From Chrysochromulina tobinii (lineage: Eukaryota > Haptophyta > Prymnesiales > Chrysochromulinaceae), in contig JWZX01000401.1 in NCBI GenBank assembly GCA_001275005.1, forward strand, positions 1 through 16,086: 16,086 nt of DNA. The letters are read 5' to 3'. The translations under genes and the position numbers were made by a program. Below are positions 6,829-15,438 of the stretch, one piece after another. The notes beneath the pieces are model-generated. The model ran no database searches, was not told the origin of the DNA, and was given only the letters and a program-made list of their open reading frames with translations. The stretch's first letter is position 1. Each line of letters begins with the position of its first letter.

Positions 6829-8112
6829 TTACTTGGAGAGCAGCCCCTCATCGTCAAGCATGGGCGCGCGTTCCTGGTTGGTGCGGAGAAGGTAGTTCTG
6901 GTCGGAAGCGAGCGATGCATGCAGCTCGTTCAGCTTGCCCGCAAGGCGGATGGCCCCTTGCAACGCGCTTTCCATGAGCACTGCCGACGCGTGCGAGACG
7001 TACCGCTCTGGCCGTTCGAGAAAGTGCACCATACCTTTTGCCTCGTCGATGCTCGCGTGGATCTCATCGGCCAAAATCATCTCGCGGATCTGACGCGCCG
7101 CCGCCGCCTCGCTTTCAAGCCCGGCGATCGAGGCGATTTGGGTGAGAGAGAGGGTGAGGTACGTCTCGGTGAGTTGTTTGATGGAGCGCCGCATCCGCGC
7201 GGGCATGCACTGCCTGGCGAGCCCCAGGTTCCGGTCGGCCTCAAAAGCCGCCGTGTGCTTCTGCAAGCTCTCGCGCAGCTTCGCGCCGTCGCCCGTGGCG
7301 AAGGCGTCCGCAAACTCGCTGTACGCCGCGAGGCTCTTGATCGGCCGCGCGATCGCGGGCGATACGTACTTGGGCAGCCGCGGTAGCTCGCCTGTCTCGA
7401 TCAGCGAGCAAAGCAGGCACTTTTTATACGCCTCGAGCATGATCGCGTTCAACACGTGCGTCGGCGCGGAGACGCACAGCGCGAAGCTCTCGAGGGCGGC
7501 CTTGTAGCGCTTGAGCCCCGTGTAGATCATGCCAGCGTAGTAGTGGAAGAGGAGCAGGTCGCGTGGCGTCACAAGCGTAGCGTCGCGGTCCACCTGCAGC
7601 AGCTCCTGCGCGAGTAGCGGCAGCGCTGCGGAGTACGTCTTTGCGAGAAGGCACGCCTTGAGGCACTCCGCATGCAGTGGCGTGAAGTGGCTCGTCGTCG
7701 GTTGCAGGGCGAGCGCGGCAGCGTGCAATGGCCGCACGGCCGAGAGCGGCGCACGAGCCGTTAAGCACGCCGCGCTGAACTTTGTGCACACGGCGACGAA
7801 CTGTGACGGCACCATCTGAACTTGCACCGGGTCGCAACCGAGCAGGAGCCTGCGACACTGCGCGATGAAGATCTGCACGGCCGCCACATTACTCAGTGGC
7901 ACAGCTGAACCCTTGACATTGAGGATGAAGACGAGGCCGAGCGTGTGCAGGTGCGGCGTGAGCACCTGCGCCGCTTCGTCGAGTTGTGGCATGTGCTGGA
8001 TGAGCACCTCCTCGTGCGTCTGCAGGTTCTTGAGCAGGCTTTTGAGCTCAGCCTGTGAAGCCTCCGTCGCTTGGATGCACGCAACCAGATCGGTGAGCGC
8101 AGACAGAGACAT
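6829..8112 (-). CDS. CSN3: COP9 signalosome complex subunit 3
   Basis: An intronless 427-residue protein, close to the 423 residues of human COPS3. Colinear family landmarks are visible: HAECLKACLLAKTYSAALPLL, then FHYYAGMIYTGLKRYKAALE, then MLEAYKKCLLCSLIETGELPRLPKY, then LGLARQCM, KQLTETYLTLSLTQIAS, and the PCI-domain end EIHASIDEAKGMVHFLERPERY. N-terminal helical repeats lead into a PCI winged-helix domain at about 200-370, and a short helical tail follows. CSN3 is a structural subunit of the COP9 signalosome, which removes Nedd8 from cullins and so tunes cullin-RING ubiquitin ligases. The terminal stop overlaps CCAAGTAAGA, which resembles a splice donor, but the protein already has full family length, so I keep the stop. 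It is divergent from RPN8. Confidence 0.96.
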   Translation of the reverse strand: MSLSALTDLVACIQATEASQAELKSLLKNLQTHEEVLIQHMPQLDEAAQVLTPHLHTLGLVFILNVKGSAVPLSNVAAVQIFIAQCRRLLLGCDPVQVQMVPSQFVAVCTKFSAACLTARAPLSAVRPLHAAALALQPTTSHFTPLHAECLKACLLAKTYSAALPLLAQELLQVDRDATLVTPRDLLLFHYYAGMIYTGLKRYKAALESFALCVSAPTHVLNAIMLEAYKKCLLCSLIETGELPRLPKYVSPAIARPIKSLAAYSEFADAFATGDGAKLRESLQKHTAAFEADRNLGLARQCMPARMRRSIKQLTETYLTLSLTQIASIAGLESEAAAARQIREMILADEIHASIDEAKGMVHFLERPERYVSHASAVLMESALQGAIRLAGKLNELHASLASDQNYLLRTNQERAPMLDDEGLLSK

Positions 8113-8228
8113 GGCCAGGCGTCGCGACAGCGCCCGCGCGCTCGGCGATTCGCTAGGGCGCCCTCCTGATGACCTTCCTCATCAAGACGCGTCTTGCGAT
8201 CCCAGCGCCGCGCCGAAGGCCGCTGCCC
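8113..8228. promoter_or_regulatory. 116-bp divergent CSN3/RPN8 promoter region
   Basis: This is the entire gap between the start codons of CSN3 (minus) and RPN8 (plus). It contains a perfect 12-bp palindrome, AAGACGCGTCTT (8184-8195), whose centre is ACGCGT, the MluI-box core known in fungal cell-cycle promoters. A small inverted repeat, GATGA/TCATC around CCTTCC, lies at 8168-8183. There is no TATA box. An in-frame upstream ATG at 8169 would add 20 residues to RPN8. Shared regulation is inferred from the geometry. Confidence 0.5.
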
Positions 8229-9393
8229 ATGTCTCTGTCCGCAAGCGATCCCTCAAATGAGGCCTCGGCGGCTTCGACCACGGCGCAGACGGGGCTGCTC
8301 TCGTGCGTCGTGCACCCGATCGTGCTCCTCTCAGTTGTCGATCACTACAACCGCGTCGCCAAGGACACAAAAAAACGTGTTGTCGGCATGCTGCTCGGCA
8401 CCGTGTCGAAGGGCGTCGTCGACATTACGAACTGTTACGCCGTGCCCTTTGAGGAGGACGACAAGGACCTCAACATCTGGTACCTCGACCATTCGTACCA
8501 CGAGCAAATGTTTAGCATGTTCAAGAAGGTCAACGCGAGCGAGAAACTGGTCGGCTGGTGTGCAAGAGCCCGTTCGCCTGGGCCCGGGGCCGCGCACGCA
8601 CTCCAACACGCCCGCGCACCCGCACGCCCGCGCACCCGCACGCCCGCGCTGCCCCGCACGCGCCAACGCCAGGACCCGCGTTCATCACCCGCTCGTGCGC
8701 ACCACCTCGGCTAGGTACTCAACTGGACCCAAGATCAAGCCGGGCGACCTGCAGATCGACCAACTGGTGCGCCGGTATACGTCCAACCCTGTCATGGTGA
8801 TCATCGACGTGAAGCCTAAGGACTTGGGCATCCCGACGGAGGCGTACCACGCAGTCGAGGAGATCCGCGAGGGGCAGCAGCAGAGTTGGACCTTCAAGCA
8901 CGTGCCCTCGTCCATCGGTGCCCTAGAGTCGGAGGAGGTGGGTGTCGAACACCTGCTGCGTGACGTGCGCGACACGACCATCTCGACGCTCGCCAACCAG
9001 GTGGCCCAAAAGCTCGGCGCGCTCAAGGGACTCGCCGCACGCCTCTCAGAGGTCGACGGCTACCTGCAGAATGTGCTCTCGGGCCGGCTGCCCGTGAATC
9101 ACAAGATCATCTACGCGCTGCAGGACATTTTCAACTTGCTGCCCAACCTCAACGTTGAGGAGCTCGTGCAAGCTTTTGCGGTCAAGACGAACGACATGAT
9201 GCTCGCCATCTACCTCGCCTCCGTCATCCGCGCCGTCGTCGCACTGCACAACCTGATTGACAACCGCATTGTCAACAAGGAGAAGGAGCGCGCGAGCGAC
9301 GAGGTGGCCGCTAACAAGGACAAGGAGGGCGCGGCGAAGAAGGACGAGGGCAAGGAGAACAAGGAGCAGGGCAAGGGCGCTGCCCAGAAGTGA
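8229..9393 (+). CDS. RPN8: 26S proteasome lid subunit RPN8/PSMD7 (two exons: 8229-8557, 8715-9393)
   Basis: The spliced product is 335 residues; human PSMD7 has 324. Exon 1 gives the MPN domain start ([16 protein letters not shown], then [10 protein letters not shown], then [18 protein letters not shown]). Splicing inside Trp110 (TG|G) yields [17 protein letters not shown], which aligns with the family and supports the junction. Exon 2 holds [48 protein letters not shown]-type helices (here [18 protein letters not shown]) and [16 protein letters not shown]. The protein ends in a Lys/Glu-rich tail. RPN8 pairs with the deubiquitinase RPN11 in the lid and is itself inactive. Here YSTGP lacks both histidines of the JAMM motif, as expected for a non-catalytic MPN protein. 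I chose the ATG at 8229 over 8169 because the extra 20 residues (Arg/Pro-rich) have no match in the family. Confidence 0.96.
8558..8714 (+). other. RPN8 intron with GC-rich tandem repeats
   Basis: A 157-bp GT-AG intron (GTGTGC donor, CGGCTAG acceptor). Its middle holds a 16-bp unit, ACGCCCGCGCACCCGC, at 8608-8623 and 8624-8639 with a partial third copy. Reading through instead of splicing breaks the conserved GWY-TGP sequence, and the exon-1 frame meets a stop at the intron's 3' end. Confidence 0.9.
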
Positions 9394-9626
9394 GAGGAGC
9401 GATAAGTCTCCTGCCCACGCTGTAAAGCAACCGATGTGTCAGGGACTGAGGGTCGGTGACTCTGTGACTCTCCAGGACGCGCGGTCTGTGTATGGATTCT
9501 TAGCCAGAGCATTAAGACAGTGAAGCAGAGAAGTATAGCCAGAGATGCACCTTTCGAGAGAGCTGTGAACGAGTTCGTGACCGCGGCACCGAGACTCCTC
9601 TAGTGTGCGAAGTGACTGCGGTGCTC
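9394..9626. other. Short intergenic gap between RPN8 and the KDM5-like gene
   Basis: A 233-bp gap between two head-to-tail plus-strand genes; it must hold the RPN8 3' end and the KDM5-like promoter. The only structure I see is GTGACTCT directly repeated near 9456-9473. No TATA box or polyadenylation hexamer is evident. Confidence 0.5.
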
Positions 9627-12600
9627 ATGGCTACCGCCACAATCGCCGAGGCGCCGCTCCTGCGGCCCTCGAGCGAGGAGTGGGCCGATCCGATCACGTA
9701 CATGAAGCGCGTGCAGCCAATTGTTGAACAGTGAGCGGCCTTCGCACCCTTTTCATCACCATGTGTCAGATGGGCACTATGCCGCTCACCCCTCGCTCGC
9801 CTTGCCTCACACAGGTACGGCATAGCGCGCATCGCGCCGCCACCAGACTGGAACGTGCCGTTTGCCATCAACGCAAGCGCGCTGCGGCTCCGGCCGACGA
9901 CGCAACGATTGAGCGAGATGCTTGAGCACGATGTCTGCCACGCACGATTCATGACGAGCCTGCGCGAGTACCTCGACAGCATTGGAGCGCCGCTGCGCAA
10001 GGCGCCCGTGCTTGCTGGCCGCGAGATCGACCTCTATCAGCTGTACGAGGCGGTCAAAAGCATGGGCGGCTATCATGCGGTGACTCAGGATAAGAGGTGG
10101 GCAGATGTAGGCCAAGTGCTGAAGGTGAAGGAGGCGTCGCACGCAGCATACGCGCTGCGCCAAAACTACCAGAAGCTGCTGTTGCAGTTCGAGCTCGCGC
10201 AGCGCGCTGGCGCGGACGGCACGGGAGGCGCGGCGTCGCCAATCGGCAGCAGCGTGGGTGGAGGCCCAGGCGGCAGCCTGCCCTTGCCCGAGGTCGCGGC
10301 CGTCCTCGCCACTGAGGCCGAAGCCATGAGCGCGGCTACTGCTGCGGACTCCGCCTGGAGCGAGGATGGTGGAGGCGGCGGCCCGGGCAACGGGGGGGCG
10401 AGCAGCCTGGGGAGTGCTGGCTGCGCGTCTGGCATGATGCCTGCCTCGTGCGGCTCGCTCGCGCTGCGGCTGCAGGATATCGAGGAACGGATCCCTTGGG
10501 GAGCGCTGCGAGCCGCGGAGGGGCAGTGGGATTGGGAAGTGCTGCGCCCAGCGTGGCTGCTGCTGCTGACGGAGGGGCCGCCGCGCGTGCGCACAGTGGC
10601 GCAGGCCCTGTGCACTCTCGAGGAGGTGCTTGGCGATAAGGTGCTCGTCGAGGGGTGGGCGAACCGCCTTCGTGCCGCTTGGCATAGCCGGCTGATGGCT
10701 GCGGCGACCCCCACGCACCTCGGCGACTGCCTGCTTGAGCTCGAGAGGTCTATCCGATGGGCTGACTTCGACGACCGGTACGAGGAGCTGCGCGGCGTTG
10801 AGGGAGTGCCCTCGCATTCAGAGGCGCGCAAGCCGGGTCGCCCTGCGAAGCGCGGTCGCTACAGCGGCGGGACGGGCGGTAAGCAGGCGAAGCGGCCGCG
10901 CAAGGGCGGCGGCGATGACGGTGACAAGGAGGCCGAGGGTGCGGAGGAGGACGAGGACGAGGACGAGGACGAAGATGACGACCTGACTGCCGCGGAGTGC
11001 GCCGCTGCCGCCGCCGTCGCTTCGAAACCGAAGGTCGGTGCAGCGTCCATGGGCGGCCGCGAGGGCAAGGGCCACTTGACGTCCAAGGGAGGGAGCAGCG
11101 GTGGGGGCGGCACCGGTGGTGAGGGCAAGGACAGCCACCTCATGTCCAATGGAGGTGGTCGCGGTGGGGGCGGCACTGGTGGTGACGCCGGTGGCGTCAA
11201 CGCCGGTGGCGCCCCAGTCAGCGAGGAGGAGGGCGGCGATCCTATGGTCCAGGACGGCGAGGGCGAGGAGGAGGAGGCAGTGGCGGAGGCGCCGCCGCCG
11301 CCAACGGAAGCGGAGCAGAAGGAGGCGGCGGAGGCGGAGGCGGCCAAGGAGGCGGCAAAGGAGGCGAAGGAGGCAGAGGAGGCGGAGGAGGCGGAGAAGG
11401 CGGAGGAAGCGGAGGAGGCGGAGGAGGCCATGGCGGAGCGGGCAGCGGCGCGACGCACGCGAGGAGGCGCGCTGTCCCACCGGCCGGGCGGCGCCGTCGC
11501 AAGCGGCGGCGGCGCGGAGGGCGGCGGAGGGGACGAGGACGAGGGCGAGGATGAGGCGGGCAAACGCGAGGCGGGCAAGCGCGACGGCGCGGAGGAGGCA
11601 GCCAAGGAGGAGGGTGCCATCTCGTCGCTCTGCACCCTGGATGGCTTCCGTGCGGCCGCCGTCGCGTACAAGGCGACCTTCTTCGCGGGCGAAAAGGGCG
11701 CGACTATCGGCGGCAAGGGCGGCGCCGCTGTCACCTCGCGAGGTGCGGCGAGGCCTCGAGCGGGGGCGGCGCTCCATGCCGCCGAGATAACGGTCGCGCC
11801 CTCCCGTGTCGAGGCAGAGTTTTGGTCGCTCGTCTGTCGCTCCGACCGCGGCGGCGGCGGCGCGGCGGCCGTGACGACCGAGCGCCCCGAGCGCCCCGAG
11901 CGCGCGCGTGATGAGGGAGGCCATCAACGGTCATCAGGCGCAATCGAGCACTCCGAACGAGCGCGTGATCACGACACTACCCACGCGGCGGTCGCGTACC
12001 TCGTCGAGGAGAGGAGCGTCGCCGGCGCCGGCGTCCAGCGTCCGGCGGGCATGTCGGCGGCCTCGGGCTTCGTGTGCGCGAGCGACCCTGGCGCCGAGCT
12101 CGAGGGTGCGCACGCTTCCTCGCCCTGGAACCTGCGCAACCTGCCTGGGCTGCCGAGCTGCCTCACCTCCCACCTCCTCGGCAAGGACGCCCCTCCCGCC
12201 AAGGCGCTCGCTGAGCCTCTGCTGCGGTTCGCCATGCTCTTCGCGAGCGACGGGTGGCGCACGTCGCGTCATTTTTGGGCGGAGCTCACCTATCTGCACC
12301 AGGGCGCGCCCATCTCGTGGCTGGGCGTGGCGGCCGAGGACGCACGGGCCCTCGAGCGCCTCTGCGCGCGCGAGGTGCCAGGAGGCGAGCTGCGACTCAC
12401 CGAGACCTCCGCGGTGCTCCCCGCGCTGTTGCCGCCCTCGATCCTCCTGGGTGCACAGCTCCACGTGGCACACGCGGTGCAGCAGCCCGGCGAGTTCGTG
12501 CTCGCCCTGCCGCGCGCCTATCACGCGACCATCGCCCACGGCTTCGCGTGCTACGAGACCGTTCCATTTGGCAGCGTGGACTGGCTGCCATATGGGGCCG

Positions 12601-15438
12601 CCGCGGCCGCGCTGCACGCGGCGGCGCGCACAGCGCCGCTCATCGGCTTTGAGACTCTCGTACTGCGTGCCGTTGAGCGCGACTCGTCGGTGAGCGTCGC
12701 CGAAGCGCTACTGCCTCAAGTGGAGCGTCTGATCGCTCGCTATGCCGCCAAGCTTGCGGCCCTTCGTGAGCTCGGCCTCGCCGACGCAGCCGACGCAACG
12801 GACGTGGCCGACGTGGCCGGCGTCGACGCGGCGTCGCCGCCGGCACCCGCGGCCGGCGACGAGGCCACATCTGCTGCGGAGGTGGTGGCAGCGGGCGAGG
12901 CTGCGGTGGTCCGGGCCGCGGCGATGGCGGCGGCGGTGACGAGCAGCGCCCTGGGCGAGGCGCCCGCGTGCTGCGTGTGCGCGCAGCCATGCGCCCTCGC
13001 CCTCGTCACCTGCCCGTGCCGCCCCAGCGAGGCGAGGGACACCTTGGCCGTAGTGGCCACCGTGCGCTGTCTCGAGCACGCCCTCGAGCCCGGCGCTGTC
13101 TCGGGCGCCCTAGGTGATACGGGCAGCTCGGGGGCGCGTCTGCACGAGAGGCACGCGCGTGCAAGGCTCGTGGCCCTCCGGGCGGTGCTCCACGGTCGAC
13201 TGGCGCGGCGCACCCTGTGGCTGCGCGAGGCGGCCGAGGCGCTCGAGCGCCCAGTCGGGCAGCCGGCGGCGGCGCTGCCGGCGCTCGAGGCGCTCCTGTG
13301 TGGGGCGGAGGCGCTGCAGCTCGACCACCCGACCGCGCGTACGCTACGTTCGGTAGTCGCGCGCGGGCAGGAGTGGGAGGTGAGCGCGCGACTCCACGTG
13401 AGCTCGCGCGCCACGCACACGCCCGATGCGCTCCTCTCGCTCCTCGAGCGTGCCGACACGCTGCCGGCCTCGCTGCCCACGCGCCCCGCGCTCGAGGCGG
13501 TGCTCGATGCAGCGCGCCGCTGGCAGGTGGCCGCGGATCGGCTCCTTGAGGGCGCTCGGCCGCCACCGGAGCGTCTGTGGAACCCGAGCGCAGCGGCGGG
13601 CGAGGCGGCGATCCAAGCGCTGCTCGAGCAGCCCGAGGCGGGACAGCTGCTGCTTCCCCAAGCCGCTGAGCTCGAGCGTGAGCTGCGCCGGCGCGGCTGG
13701 CTCAGCCGGTGCGCCGGTACGCTCGCGCCCGCCAGGCATCCCGATCTCGAGGTCGTGAGCTCGGCACTCACCGACGCGCACGAGCTGCAGCTCGAGCACT
13801 TGGCCGAGGCGAGCGAGCTACGCTCCCGCTTCAATGCCGCCGCCAAGTGGGCGCAGCGCGCCAACCTCGCGCTACGCCGCCGCTCGACGCTCGTCGCGCT
13901 CGAGGCGCTGCGCGCCGAGGCGGCCGAGCTGAGCGTTGGCGTGGAGCAGCTCGCCGAGGTAGACGAGCGCATCCAGCGCGCCTCGGCGTGGGCGGCGCGT
14001 GCCAAGGCGGCGCTCAGCATGGGCGCAGCGCAGCTCGACGAGGTGCGACTGAGTGCGATTGAGTGCGACTGAGGTGCGATTGAGGTGCGATTGATTGCGA
14101 TTGAGTGCGATTGAGGTGCGATTGAGGTGCGATTGATTGCGATTGAGTGCGATTGAGGTGCGATTGAGGTGCGATTGAGTGCTGCGCAGCTCGATGAGGT
14201 GGCGCCCTCCTCGCCGAGCGCCCAGCATGCACGTGCTCACCACGGCGCACCTCTCCCCTTCCCCACAGGTGCGCGCCCTGCTTGCCGAGTCGCTCTCTCT
14301 CGAGGTGGCCGTGCCCGAGGAGGAGCCGATCGCCTCCCGGGCCAAGGCCATCGAGTGGTGGCTCAAGCGGGCCTCGAATGCCTTCCTCAAGCGCGGCACC
14401 GAGATCGCGCTGCGCGAGCTGCTTGAGCGCGCCGCCGGCCCTCCAGAACAGCGCGAGGCGATCTACGACCTCACCGCCCCAGCGGGCAGCGCCTCGTCCA
14501 CCGCCTCGTCGGGGCTCGCGTGCCTCTTCTGCACGGGGAATGACAATACCGCCACGCTCAGCCGCTTTATGATCGGCTGCGACAAGTGCGAGCGCTGGTA
14601 CCACGGCCCGTGCGTGGGCGTGGGCAAGCAGGCGGCCGACTCGCTCGATGACTACCTGTGCCCGCTCTGCACGCAGGCGGCGGGTGTGCCGTACGCCTTC
14701 GGGCCGCCGCTGCCGCTGCCGCGGCTCACGCGCCGGCCAAAGCTCAAGTATGTGGCCACGCTGCTCGCCGAGGCCGACGAGATCGGCGTCGAGACGCCAG
14801 AGGCTGAGCTCATCCGCGCCATCGTCGCGCGCGCGACCGAGTGGCAGGCGCGCGCGAACGCGCTGCTTGATGGCTCGCCCATCGCGACGTCCCCCTCCTT
14901 TGAGTGGGCGGCGACGGCGCGAGAACTCGTTCGCGAGAGTGCTGTGCTCGAGGTGGAGCCGGAGGCGGAATCGCTGCTGCTGCTCCCGCTTTCGCGCCTT
15001 GAGGACTGGGGCAACATGGCTGCCTCGCTCGGCGTGCCCGTGCAGTCGACCGATCCGGAGATCGACCTGACGGGTGCCAACGGTGCGTGGGACAATATGG
15101 AGGACGCCGCCTCGCTCGCGGCACAGGCCAGCTGGCTTCCGCTGCCCGCGGCCGACGTCCAGGCGCTCACAAGCGCCGTTGAGCACGCGTGCATGTGGCG
15201 GCAGGCAGCGCGCCAGCTCCTCATCCTTGGCGTCCAGGGCGCGAGCTCGGCCGCAGCGGCGGCCAGCGGCGGCAGGGCTCTGCTGCATCCGCCGGCGCCG
15301 TCGCTCCCCGGGGGCGGCGCGACTCTGGTCGCCGAGCTGCGCGCGCTCGACGAGGGGCGTCCTTCGCTGCATGTGCTGCCCGAGGCGGAGGAGCTGCGCC
15401 ATGCTCTCGCCCGCCACGAGCTCGTGGGCGCGCCGTAG
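9627..15438 (+). CDS. KDM5: KDM5/JARID1-family protein with predicted inactive JmjC domain (exons 9627-9730, 9815-14042, 14269-15438)
   Basis: The spliced product is 1833 residues. Exon 1 starts MATATIAEAP and joins in frame (CA|G) to complete the JmjN domain: EEWADPITYMKRVQPIVEQ then YGIARIAPPPDWNVPFA. ARID lies at about 78-162 (IDLYQLYEAVKSMGGYHAV). An AT-hook-like KPGRPAKRGR is near 374, then a long Asp/Glu-, Gly- and Ala/Glu/Lys-rich region to about 630 replaces the PHD1 zone. Family sequence resumes at TLDGFRAAAVAYKATFF (about 641) and VEAEFWSLV (about 700). JmjC follows: WNLRNLPGLP (about 805), GWRTSRHFWAELTYLH, and LPRAYH with His938. A reduced C5HC2 region (CCVCAQPC...TCPC...CLEHA) is near 1085-1125. 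PLU-1-type helices follow on both sides of a C4HC3 PHD finger (about 1529-1580). KDM5 enzymes demethylate H3K4me3/2, but here two of three iron ligands and the 2-oxoglutarate Lys are replaced. A scaffold or reader role in chromatin is inferred. Confidence 0.92.
9731..9814 (+). other. Intron 1 of the KDM5-like gene
   Basis: An 84-bp GT-AG intron with a GTGAGC donor and a pyrimidine-rich acceptor ending CTCACACAG. It splits a Gln codon (CA|G). Removing it joins QPIVEQ to YGIARIAPPPDW, matching the continuous JmjN sequence of KDM5 proteins; reading through gives a stop at once (TGA at 9732-9734). Confidence 0.93.
14043..14178 (+). repeat. Minisatellite of 13 units of 10-11 bp (consensus GTGCGATTGA with optional G)
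   Basis: The unit is GTGCGATTGA or GTGCGATTGAG, with TTGCGATTGA and GTGCGACTGA variants. A higher-order block of four units (10+10+11+11, 42 bp) is repeated. The array starts exactly at the intron's donor GT. Wherever an 11-bp unit ends, it recreates GAG|GTGCGA, the same hexamer-plus-exon context as the true donor. Every unit carries TGA. Confidence 0.93.
14179..14200 (+). repeat. Second copy of the exon 2 end beyond the minisatellite
   Basis: GCGCAGCTCGATGAGGTG here nearly repeats GCGCAGCTCGACGAGGTG at the exon 2/intron 2 boundary (one mismatch). So the array is flanked by two copies of the exon end, each with a GAG|GT donor; the second would be at 14199. Confidence 0.8.

Larger units (their letters stand above)
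14043..14268 (+). other. Intron 2 of the KDM5-like gene
   Basis: A 226-bp GT-AG intron, phase 0, with donor GACGAG|GTGCGA and acceptor CCTTCCCCACAG|GTG. Splicing joins AAQLDE to VRALLAESLSLEVA and brings the PHD finger in frame. The first 136 bp are a minisatellite, listed separately. If the intron is retained, translation ends at 14072 and the protein loses its PHD finger and C-terminus. Confidence 0.88.

Noticed and set aside
6619-7386. Plus-strand ORF opposite the 3' part of CSN3
   Set aside because: It is the antisense shadow of a highly conserved CSN3 frame.
8169-8228. N-terminal 20-residue extension of RPN8 as an organelle presequence
   Set aside because: RPN8 acts in the cytosol and nucleus, and the ATG at 8229 gives the normal family start.
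11242-11734. Pro- and Ser-rich minus-strand ORFs opposite the KDM5-like low-complexity region
   Set aside because: They are complements of the Glu/Lys/Gly-rich repeats that sit in frame between the ARID and JmjC domains.
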